In this document: one piece after another, positions 1-6,192 of the stretch
How positions within the stretch are numbered: position 1 is the first letter of the stretch
How the letters are laid out: each line of letters starts with the position of its first letter
Origin: Bacillota bacterium
GTDB taxonomy: Bacteria; Bacillota; Clostridia; Acetivibrionales; DTU013
Length of the DNA stretch: 6,224 nucleotides
Direction of reading: 5' to 3'
Assembly (NCBI GenBank): GCA_023415815.1
Contig: JAEZJL010000350.1
Span: forward strand, 1-6,224
Translations under genes and position numbers: made by a program
The notes under the pieces: generated by a model
Told to the model about the DNA's origin: nothing
Databases searched by the model: none
The model's input: the letters and a program-made list of their open reading frames with translations, nothing else

Positions 1-1571
1 CAATAAGACGCATCCCCCAAAACTATATAAGCAAACGACATCAGGTGCTGGCCGCGCTCATCCTCCGCCGGTATTTCTGTTTCCTGCACAAGCTGCTGTG
101 CGCTGCGCAGGCGACGATCCGCTTCGGTAATTTGATTGGTCCTGTAGTACAATATTGAAAGGCCGGCATTGCAAACAGCCGTTTCTAAATCCAAGTAAGG
201 TTCTCCGATGGTTTCTTTTGCGTCGTTAATACAAGCGTTTGCCTCCAGCATATATTTTATTGCCTCGTCTGTCTTACCCAGTCTGTCTGCAATACCCGAC
301 ATGGCGTTGCATATATATGCCTTCTGGTATAAGCCGTCTCCGCCATGGGTGAGCCTGAGTGCGGCTTCAACCGCGTCGTAAGCCTTTTGTTCATATTCCC
401 GGGCTTTGCCCCACTCCTTTTTCACAGTATACAGGATGCTTGCTATACGGTAATGCTCTGATTTTGTATACTCCGACCATGATGCTTTTTGCAGTTCTTC
501 CGCATTGCTGTTTGAAAACACCGTATTGAAGAGCTTTCCGGGGAAACTGCCGCCGGCTCCGCTTTGTTTTTCTGCAGCCTCCTTACGGCCCGCCTCATCC
601 CACAGTGAAAAGCACATCCCGAAATACCTTTCGGCAGCTTTGATATCCCCCATACGCAGGTAAGCTCTGGCGCACTCCGAGTAAGTATTTATAATTTCGT
701 GCAATACCTCCTGTGACACATCCTCTTTTTGTATGCTGCTTAATATATCGGCGTTTCCTTCCAGTACCCCTTTCATGACCGGCAGGCTGCCATGGGTATA
801 TTGCAGACCTAACAGCATCTGCGAAGTGATATCGGAGGTCCAGTATATGACTCTTTCCCTGTGGTAATCCGCCCACTTGTTTGCCGCCTGGGCCTGTGTG
901 CTTAAAGCATCCAGCTTTTCATTCAACCCTACGGCTGCGGAAAACCGGTCGTTATAGATCATTCTGAAGGCAAAAAACAAGGCAATCATCATGATATAAA
1001 GCGCTAAGCTTCTGAAGAGCAGCTTTCTGTAGTGCAGTTCGCCCAGGCGGGTCTCATCCAGCTGCAGCAGGACGGAGACAATCCGTATGTACTCGGTTTT
1101 TAAAAGGTTCAGCGTATCGCGGCTGCTTTTTCCCGCTACATCGATCAACCTGAACTGCTGCTCGGCAGTGCCCGCCTTCATCCGCTCGTAGATATCCTTG
1201 AGGGGGTTCGGCAGCGACGCTTCAATCGTGTCCTGTATATGCAGCACAATAATCCTGTCGGCGCTTGACTTTTCAAGGAAATACGACACTTCACGTTCAA
1301 TATACACGGATTCGGCAGTAAAAGAGGAGCAGATGACAACCAGAAATTCAGATTCGTCCAATGAGGTGTATATGCTGTCAATTAAATTGTTTGTGGTCGG
1401 CAATTCGGCCCTGTCCCTGAAAATGCGGCGGATGTTTTTGCGTCCGCCTTTCAATACCCCGGGCAGTCTGAAGTTCTCCAGATGCCTTTGGAGCCTGGTT
1501 GCAATGGCCATATCCAGAGGCTTGTGCCGATAACTTATGAAGGCGTTAAACTTTTTTTCATTCTCCGGCAT
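1..1571 (-). CDS. TIR - transmembrane - TPR protein, C-terminus cut by window edge
   Basis: I translated this frame by hand: it is open from the ATG at 1571 to the left edge, giving 523 residues with no stop. Residues 8-150 form a TIR domain: FISYRH at 11-16, an RIFRDRAELP segment at 49-58, the strand FLVVICS at 76-82, then YIEREV at 90-95. E94 sits where TIR NADases carry the catalytic glutamate. One hydrophobic helix (about 186-204) follows a basic stretch, predicting the TIR in the cytoplasm and the rest outside. Residues 285-523 hold degenerate TPR-like helix pairs, for example around 290-325, 415-447 and 465-497. The ribosome binding site GAGGGGG (1578-1584) lies six bases before the start, and the upstream gene ends 20 bases away, so it belongs to the same operon. 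TIR domains are known NAD+-cleaving enzymes or adaptors; activity here is inferred. The TIR call is firm, the TPR call moderate. Confidence 0.88.
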   Translation of the reverse strand, partial: MPENEKKFNAFISYRHKPLDMAIATRLQRHLENFRLPGVLKGGRKNIRRIFRDRAELPTTNNLIDSIYTSLDESEFLVVICSSFTAESVYIEREVSYFLEKSSADRIIVLHIQDTIEASLPNPLKDIYERMKAGTAEQQFRLIDVAGKSSRDTLNLLKTEYIRIVSVLLQLDETRLGELHYRKLLFRSLALYIMMIALFFAFRMIYNDRFSAAVGLNEKLDALSTQAQAANKWADYHRERVIYWTSDITSQMLLGLQYTHGSLPVMKGVLEGNADILSSIQKEDVSQEVLHEIINTYSECARAYLRMGDIKAAERYFGMCFSLWDEAGRKEAAEKQSGAGGSFPGKLFNTVFSNSNAEELQKASWSEYTKSEHYRIASILYTVKKEWGKAREYEQKAYDAVEAALRLTHGGDGLYQKAYICNAMSGIADRLGKTDEAIKYMLEANACINDAKETIGEPYLDLETAVCNAGLSILYYRTNQITEADRRLRSAQQLVQETEIPAEDERGQHLMSFAYIVLGDASY

Positions 1572-1591
1572 CGCTGTCCCCCTCTTTTACG

Positions 1592-2929
1592 CTATAGCAA
1601 TATCCAGGTTAACTTCAGCAGATCAACGGTTGTCTGCTCTTCCTCGCCGTTTTGGGCGTTGATGTAGGTAACGGTAACGGTCGGGTTGTTGGAGAATTCG
1701 CTGTATTCCCTGTACCGGTTCACCAGATCGCCGAACTGATTAATGTCTTCAAATGTCTGGCCCTCTATGGCCAGTATGATATCTCCCCGCTTCAGAGCGG
1801 GCCGTCCGTCCTGGAAAGGCTCCTGGTCCGCGCATACATAGACGATGTACAGATTCATGCCGTTATCCATAAATGCTTTTCCCAGTTCCGCATAATAAGA
1901 TACAAAGTCGAATTCTTCCTCAAACAGCAGCTCGAAAGACGCGAGCAGCTTGCCGTATTCCTCCGCGCGTTTATGGACGCGAAGATAGGACAAGGTCTGC
2001 GCAAGCTCGGAGCAGGTGGCGTAAACATCGTTTGCCCTTTCAGCGCTGCCGTTATCCATGGCTTTGTAATCTTTTGAAGTCCTTGTTTTCATCATTTCCA
2101 GAATCTTATCCTTCGCCTCGGGTTTGTCCTGGCTGCGTTCCAGCTCGTCCAAAACGTCGGTATAAAGCCTGGTTACGCTGTATGTGGAAAGCTCCTCCAG
2201 GCGTCCGACCTCTTCCGTTTTCACCCTGGCCTGAGCCTCCTCGGCAAGCACCGTCTGTTCTTTTTTTTCTACGTCTTTTATAAATGAGTAAAGCGATATG
2301 AATATAAAAACGCCAATAAAAGCAGTTGCTGCGAACAGAATCGTCATTTTCTGCATAGCGCTGTGGTAATGCCTTCTTCGCAGGTCGTCGAAGGTGCATC
2401 CCAGCATGGGGGCGAGCAACCTGAGACGTTCGGTTTTAAGCAGCTTGAAAGCCTCCTGCAGCACCGGCGCGCTGATGTCGGCGGCAAGCGGTTCTATTTC
2501 ATATAACTGCTCCTCATACTCCTGGCGCTCTTCAGACCATACGCTTTTTACAGCCTTGCGGACAAGGTCCGGAAAGGATTCCTCCGGGCTGCCGCCGATG
2601 AGCATGGTCAGGATGCCGTTTCCCTTTTTCAGCTGCCAGAAATAGTCCAGTATGTACATCGCTCTTGCTGACTTAACCAGCTCGGGCGAACATAAAACGA
2701 TAAGAAAGCGGGATTTTTGCAGCGCATCAAGAACAGACTGCTCAGGCGGCACATCCGACGCCTGGCCGGGATCCGTAAAGACGGACCTGCAATAGGACCG
2801 GGCATTCATCCTGCTGATGTTGCCCGGGATCTTATACTTTTCCAGCTCCAGCTTGAGTCTTCCGGCAATAATGCGGTCGCCGGGGAGTGCCGCATGGCAA
2901 ATAAAAGCGTCAAAGGCCTCTTCATTCAT
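1592..2929 (-). CDS. TIR - transmembrane - PDZ protein, TIR probably catalytically inactive
   Basis: A complete 445-residue protein. Residues 5-150 are a divergent TIR domain (FICHAALPGD at 9-18, RSVFTD at 48-53, FLIVLCSPEL at 75-84). Aligned from the CS pair to the TIR of the next gene, the position of the catalytic glutamate holds isoleucine (I93), and no glutamate lies nearby, so it is probably a non-enzymatic TIR. A basic patch (184-194) precedes one hydrophobic helix (196-217), predicting N-in/C-out. Residues 218-350 are charged and helical, partly coiled-coil-like. Residues 360-436 look like a PDZ domain, with LKRGDIILAIEGQTF at 379-393 as the typical core. The ATG lies inside the end of the upstream gene (8-base overlap), with AGGGAG at 2936-2941 six bases before it, so translation is probably coupled. 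It may act as scaffold or sensor for the other TIR protein; this is inference. Confidence 0.88.
   Translation of the reverse strand: MNEEAFDAFICHAALPGDRIIAGRLKLELEKYKIPGNISRMNARSYCRSVFTDPGQASDVPPEQSVLDALQKSRFLIVLCSPELVKSARAMYILDYFWQLKKGNGILTMLIGGSPEESFPDLVRKAVKSVWSEERQEYEEQLYEIEPLAADISAPVLQEAFKLLKTERLRLLAPMLGCTFDDLRRRHYHSAMQKMTILFAATAFIGVFIFISLYSFIKDVEKKEQTVLAEEAQARVKTEEVGRLEELSTYSVTRLYTDVLDELERSQDKPEAKDKILEMMKTRTSKDYKAMDNGSAERANDVYATCSELAQTLSYLRVHKRAEEYGKLLASFELLFEEEFDFVSYYAELGKAFMDNGMNLYIVYVCADQEPFQDGRPALKRGDIILAIEGQTFEDINQFGDLVNRYREYSEFSNNPTVTVTYINAQNGEEEQTTVDLLKLTWILL
2922..2929 (-). other. 8-base overlapping stop/start junction (translational coupling)
   Basis: On the minus strand ATGAATGA contains both the start codon of the TIR-PDZ gene and the TGA stop of the RyR-domain gene. 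With the AGGGAG site just upstream inside the first gene, this implies coupled translation and matched amounts of the two proteins. Confidence 0.85.
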
Positions 2930-4847
2930 ATTCGGCTCCCTGTACTATTTTATATCCTGCAAAACCGAGTATCTCTCCCATTTTTATTATCTGATCCATG
3001 TCCAGCTCCTGATAAGAAGGATTCTGGCTGAAATGCCGGGTAACCCCTTCTAGCTCCTCCCATCCGACAAGGCACGCATGACGCATGGACGCCGCATCCT
3101 TTGCCCTTTTGGCATTACCGGTATCCGACAGCGCCCAGGTAGTCCATCCGTTTGCAAAATGGAAGGCGTTCCAGCGTAAATGCTCCAGCTTCGCGAGGTT
3201 GGTAAGCCTTTCAGGCGTGAGATAGTTTTCCAGCGAAACGGCAGGCAAAGGAGAGCTTTCAGGCGCGTAATCCAGACCTAAAAGGCGCAGCTTGGTCCTG
3301 ATATGAAGCGCCGAGGAGCGGTTGGATTCCTTTGTGAACAGGTCCAGCTCGTGCCAGTTGTCTTTTTCCTCTCCGTACAATTTATTATAATACCTGTTGA
3401 TTGCCTTGGCCATTTTGTCCATCTGTTCGTGAATAATTACGTCCTTGTTATATATATTCTCAGGCTCGCCAAAATAACATACGGGATTGGCAGAACCCTC
3501 GCCGGGCGACTGAAGATACTTGCTGCTGCAGCGGATATGCGCGGCAATGACCATTTTCGTACCGAGCCTCCTGCGTTTTAAGAGCCTTTGCGCTTCCGCC
3601 GCTATTTTTAAGTTCAACTCGCTGTCGTCAAGGGAAACAAGCAAATAATCCAGGCTGTCAAGCTGCTTATTTAAAATGTTAAAAAATTCTTCGCCCGGAA
3701 TATCTGCTTCCGCCAATTTTATGTTGTATTTGGCAAACATTTCGGGGTATCTGTTTTTCATAAAGCCGGCAGCTTCGGAAAGCCCTTCGTCAACCACAAG
3801 GGCAGAGAATTCCCGTCCGACAAATTGAGCGCAGTAAACACTCTTTCTCAGCGCTTCCATACCGAATTCATTTGCCCCGATAATCATAATTCTGATGCCG
3901 CTTTTTGAAACGGCCTTTCCGGTGTCGATTTCAATCTGCCTGTGAACGGGATAGGCTTCCAAAAGCTGTCTTGCGGCAATATCCGCCTCGTTTATCAGGG
4001 TATATTCGTACTTGGTGTCGTTTTGAGCATTTTTCTTTTCAAACATGCCGCATTCGTGATCCGCGTCCGCCTTGACATAAAGCTTTAAATGCTCTGCGGA
4101 AGCGTTGTTCCGTTTGGCCGCGTCCATCATCATAAGAGCGCTGCGTATATTATGCCGGCTGTTGTCTGCCAGCATAAATGCGTAAACCGCATTCCTGAAA
4201 ATGCGGCGCGGCATGCCGAGGTTGCTTGTCCCCAGCTTTTCCGGCGGATAGCTGAGCAGTATACAGTTATAGATTCTGATTTTTTTTTGCAGCTCTTCCA
4301 TCTCCGGAGTGTCATGTTTTGCCTGCTCGTCAATGACGATGACGCAGTCGCGTTTATTTTTTTTAATATCCCGGATCAGTAAAACTGAACTATCATTCAA
4401 TCCGCAAAATATGTAATAGTTTTTGCTGCCGGAAAAAAACAGCTGTAACCTGCCGATAAACCGGAACCCGAAGGAAGAGAGGATAAACATGATGAGGATT
4501 GTCATCGCATAGAAATTTACCGCCCAGAATACAAGCTGATAGAGCTGATGCTGTTTTACCGAATCGCTCATGTCGGGGAAATCATTTTCAAAAACAAACA
4601 TGCGCGTCGTACTGAAGACCGCGTGCAAAGCGCTGCGGAGGCTGTATACGAAGCCTCCGCCCGAAGCGGCCTCGGCCGGAGCGGAAAAGGTATATCCGTA
4701 AAGATACACGGCAAAGCCGGTTACGGCGGCGATAAACAGCAGCAAGAATTTATGCTTCTCAAAGAATTTATAATGTTTGGCCAGAATTAAGCAGCTTGCA
4801 AAAAGCAGAATTATTGCAAATGCGGATGAAACAAACATGTACGTCAT
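2922..4847 (-). CDS. Channel-like membrane protein with two RCK-like Rossmann domains and a C-terminal RyR domain
   Basis: A 641-residue protein and the first gene of the operon. Hydrophobic helices at 4-23, 34-53 and 105-127, a basic loop at 24-33 and basic residues after 127 predict N-terminus outside and the large C-terminal part in the cytoplasm. The outer loop (54-103) includes a possible re-entrant helix (about 68-86) but no TVGYG-type potassium filter. Residues 143-270 resemble a TrkA-N/RCK Rossmann fold with a degenerate loop (FCGLNDSS at 147-154). Residues 316-440 look like a second one (IIGANEFGMEAL at 322-333). Residues 545-610 match the prokaryotic RyR domain: LAKLEHLRWNAFHFANGW at 551-568 and RHACLVGWEELE at 589-600. 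The start at 4847 is supported by GAGGTGAT six bases upstream. RCK domains bind nucleotides or ions to gate transport, and bacterial RyR domains are thought to bind a small ligand. The role here, a ligand-gated channel or sensor, is inferred. Confidence 0.9.
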   Translation of the reverse strand: MTYMFVSSAFAIILLFASCLILAKHYKFFEKHKFLLLFIAAVTGFAVYLYGYTFSAPAEAASGGGFVYSLRSALHAVFSTTRMFVFENDFPDMSDSVKQHQLYQLVFWAVNFYAMTILIMFILSSFGFRFIGRLQLFFSGSKNYYIFCGLNDSSVLLIRDIKKNKRDCVIVIDEQAKHDTPEMEELQKKIRIYNCILLSYPPEKLGTSNLGMPRRIFRNAVYAFMLADNSRHNIRSALMMMDAAKRNNASAEHLKLYVKADADHECGMFEKKNAQNDTKYEYTLINEADIAARQLLEAYPVHRQIEIDTGKAVSKSGIRIMIIGANEFGMEALRKSVYCAQFVGREFSALVVDEGLSEAAGFMKNRYPEMFAKYNIKLAEADIPGEEFFNILNKQLDSLDYLLVSLDDSELNLKIAAEAQRLLKRRRLGTKMVIAAHIRCSSKYLQSPGEGSANPVCYFGEPENIYNKDVIIHEQMDKMAKAINRYYNKLYGEEKDNWHELDLFTKESNRSSALHIRTKLRLLGLDYAPESSPLPAVSLENYLTPERLTNLAKLEHLRWNAFHFANGWTTWALSDTGNAKRAKDAASMRHACLVGWEELEGVTRHFSQNPSYQELDMDQIIKMGEILGFAGYKIVQGAEYE

Positions 4848-4992
4848 ACCCTCATCACCTCATTTATCGGCATCTGTGCTTCTACTTCGCATTTTCATGC
4901 ATGCATTATAAAAGCGTCCCGAATTGAGCCGTTATTGTCCCCCCTGTGCAGGAAGGGAGCCAGGCTGATTCTTTCGTTCTAAAAGCCACAAT
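4848..4992 (-). other. Untranslated leader of the TIR/RyR operon
   Basis: If transcription starts about seven bases after the -10 box, near 4992, the leader is about 145 bases long. It contains the perfect palindrome ATGCATGCAT (4897-4906), a second TATAAT on the minus strand (4905-4910) without a good -35, and the ribosome binding site GAGGTGAT just before the start. I recognise no riboswitch and no strong terminator hairpin in it. Confidence 0.45.
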
Positions 4993-4998
4993 GCTATA

Positions 4999-5027
4999 AT
5001 TATACCCTACATCCCCTTCCGTTTAAA
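4999..5027 (-). promoter_or_regulatory. Sigma-A type promoter of the TIR/RyR operon
   Basis: On the minus strand a perfect -10 TATAAT (4999-5004) is preceded after exactly 17 bases by TTTAAA (5022-5027), which matches four of six bases of the -35 consensus TTGACA. It points at the RyR-domain gene and is the best promoter in the gap. The -10 lies in the self-complementary TATAATTATA, so the box also reads on the plus strand, where nothing is there to drive. Confidence 0.65.
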
Positions 5028-5083
5028 GATGAATCTCTTTTTTCAACCCTGTCATACTTGGTAAGAAACCCGAACCCAATTAT

Positions 5084-5119
5084 GCTGGTAGTAAAAATCA
5101 TCTGACAGGCCCTACCAGC
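5084..5119. repeat. Perfect 8-bp inverted repeat upstream of the operon promoter
   Basis: GCTGGTAG (5084-5091) is the exact reverse complement of CTACCAGC (5112-5119), with a 20-base spacer. It lies 57 bases upstream of the -35 box of the TIR/RyR promoter and next to the REP-like palindrome. A further 7-bp inverted pair, CCTGTCA (5048-5054) and TGACAGG (5103-5109), interlocks with it. It could be an operator, a hairpin, or part of a repeat; the sequence does not decide. Confidence 0.45.
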
Positions 5120-5132
5120 TTCCAGCAGCAGG

Positions 5133-5166
5133 TGCGACAGCGGGGGACGGTTCTACTTTTGTCGCA
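5133..5166. repeat. REP-like palindromic element
   Basis: TGCGACA (5133-5139) and TGTCGCA (5160-5166) are perfect inverted arms around a core containing GGGGGACGGTTCTACTTT. From memory, short palindromes with a GGGACGGTTCT core and GTCGC or GTCAC ends are scattered through many clostridial genomes and resemble those moved by IS200-like REP-associated (RAYT) transposases. No such transposase lies in the window, so this would be a non-autonomous copy. The structure is seen directly; the family assignment is recalled and not checked. Confidence 0.6.
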
Positions 5167-5227
5167 TTACAGGGGCGGTGCGAGTGTAGGTGCAGGGCAG
5201 GGCTTTCAGTGGAATGCCGGGTATAAA

Positions 5228-5300
5228 TATTATCGGATTTTCTTCCCCGCGGCATTGTATAAAAGGGGACGGCAGGCCTTAAGCCCCGTCCCCGATAATA
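5228..5300. repeat. Nested inverted repeat enclosing the terminator hairpin
   Basis: TATTATCGG (5228-5236) is the exact reverse complement of CCGATAATA (5292-5300). The arms enclose the shorter GGGGACGG/CCGTCCCC stem of the terminator and overlap its outer end by two bases. GGGGACGG also occurs in the core of the REP-like element about 120 bases away, so this may be a related or decayed palindromic element used as a terminator. Confidence 0.45.
5261..5293 (-). terminator. Rho-independent terminator of the aldolase gene
   Basis: On the minus strand, 20 bases after the aldolase stop codon, GGGGACGG (from 5293) pairs perfectly with CCGTCCCC (ending at 5265), with extra GGCTT/AAGGCC-type pairing inside the loop, and is followed by TTTT (5264-5261). 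The stem is strong and the T run short. It separates the aldolase gene from the TIR/RyR operon, which has its own promoter. Confidence 0.75.
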
Positions 5301-5312
5301 CTTCCGGACCGG

Positions 5313-6182
5313 TTATACGGTAATCTTGTTGGGGTTCAACAGCCTGAGCCTGCTGCGCAAAAAGTCCACGACAGGCTCCCCGAGCTCGGGAAGAACGTTC
5401 CTGAAATACGTGGCGTCCGGATTTCCGCCCTCGGCTATTTTTGTTATCGCATGCTTGTAGCTTTGATAAACCGCGGCGTCGAATTCGGTAAAGATGTTGA
5501 ACTTGCTCATGCCGAGATTGACGGACTGCTGAATCTGTTCGTCCGGTATCCCCGAACAGCCATGCAGCACAAGCGGAATAGCAAGCTTGGCACGAATAGC
5601 CTTGATGCGGTCGAAATCGAGGTTAGGCTCCTTTATGTATGCGCCGTGCGCATTCCCGACGGCAATCGCAAGGGAGTCGCAGCCCGTGCGTTGTACAAAT
5701 TCCATAGCCTGCTCGACGGAAGTATAGTTGTCCGAATTCACGATGTCGTCCAGATTGCTGCCCATGCCGACATGGCCCAGCTCCGCCTCAACGTCGATAT
5801 TGAAAACTCTTGCGGTCTTTACCACTGCCGACGTCATTACCACGTTTTCTTCAAAAGGGAGCGCCGATCCGTCCACCATGATTGAGGGAAACCCATCGCG
5901 GATACCTCCTATGGCAATGTCATAGCTCTTGGAATGATCCAGGTGGATCGCTACCGGTACGGCGGCTCTGTCTGCCAGATCCTTTGCCATGTGTGACAGG
6001 AACCGGATTGGAACCCATTTGTCGAATCCCGGCGGCACCATCACGATTACGGGAATCTTTTCCCTCTCCGCCGCAGTGATGATCCAGTTTATGGAGTCAT
6101 AGCTGAATGCATTAATGGACGCCACGCCGTATTTGTTCTGCGTTGCGTGAATAAGAATGTCTTTCGTTCTGACCCTTGACAT
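5313..6182 (-). CDS. Class II (zinc-dependent) ketose-bisphosphate aldolase, FBA/tagatose-bisphosphate aldolase family
   Basis: A complete 289-residue protein, the normal length for the short class II aldolases (GatY/KbaY/FbaA type). These cytoplasmic TIM-barrel enzymes split or join ketose phosphates at dihydroxyacetone phosphate using zinc. Visible signature residues are HLDH at 80-83 (catalytic D82, zinc ligand H83), EAELGHVG at 132-139 (E134), GNAHGAY at 176-182 (zinc ligand H179), HGCSG at 207-211 (zinc ligand H207) and FNIFTE at 228-233, the substrate-phosphate segment. The N-terminal segment that is usually AFNxNN reads SINAFSYDS, a mild departure, so the true substrate (fructose, tagatose or another ketose bisphosphate) cannot be fixed. 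The start at 6182 follows GGAGG (6188-6192) by five bases. Nothing ties it to the TIR/RyR genes beyond adjacency. Confidence 0.93.
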   Translation of the reverse strand: MSRVRTKDILIHATQNKYGVASINAFSYDSINWIITAAEREKIPVIVMVPPGFDKWVPIRFLSHMAKDLADRAAVPVAIHLDHSKSYDIAIGGIRDGFPSIMVDGSALPFEENVVMTSAVVKTARVFNIDVEAELGHVGMGSNLDDIVNSDNYTSVEQAMEFVQRTGCDSLAIAVGNAHGAYIKEPNLDFDRIKAIRAKLAIPLVLHGCSGIPDEQIQQSVNLGMSKFNIFTEFDAAVYQSYKHAITKIAEGGNPDATYFRNVLPELGEPVVDFLRSRLRLLNPNKITV

Positions 6183-6187
6183 GATAA

Positions 6188-6192
6188 CCTCC
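6188..6192 (-). promoter_or_regulatory. Ribosome binding site of the aldolase gene
   Basis: GGAGG on the minus strand, five bases before the ATG at 6182, fixes that start. The remaining upstream bases (6193-6224) are AT-rich with no recognisable -10/-35 pair, so the promoter or an upstream operon gene lies outside the window. Confidence 0.8.

Larger units (their letters stand above)
4848..5312. other. Intergenic region between aldolase terminator and TIR/RyR operon
   Basis: This 465-base gap has no credible gene. From right to left it holds the aldolase terminator, a REP-like palindrome, a second inverted repeat, the operon promoter and the operon leader, each listed separately. The stretch from 5167 to 5227 (GC-rich, rich in GGTGC/GGGCAGG) shows nothing I can name. 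Confidence 0.75.

Noticed and set aside
1652..2077. Plus-strand 141-codon open frame opposite the TIR-PDZ gene
   Set aside because: It lies wholly antisense to a well-supported gene, shows no recognisable domain and has no fitting neighbours; a shadow frame.
4905..4910. Second TATAAT on the minus strand within the operon leader
   Set aside because: At 17-18 bases upstream the sequence is AACGGC/TAACGG, a poor -35, so the promoter at 4999-5027 is preferred.
4927..4945. GGGGGGACAATAACGGC (minus strand) as another REP-like fragment
   Set aside because: It only loosely resembles the other element and has no inverted arms.
5132..5323. Plus-strand 63-codon reading frame starting MRQRGTVLLLSH
   Set aside because: It begins inside the REP-like palindrome and runs through the terminator. 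Such peptides are typical false genes from this kind of repeat, and no ribosome binding site was seen.
5451..5885. Plus-strand 144-codon open frame opposite the aldolase gene
   Set aside because: It is antisense to conserved aldolase catalytic motifs and its product resembles nothing; a shadow frame.
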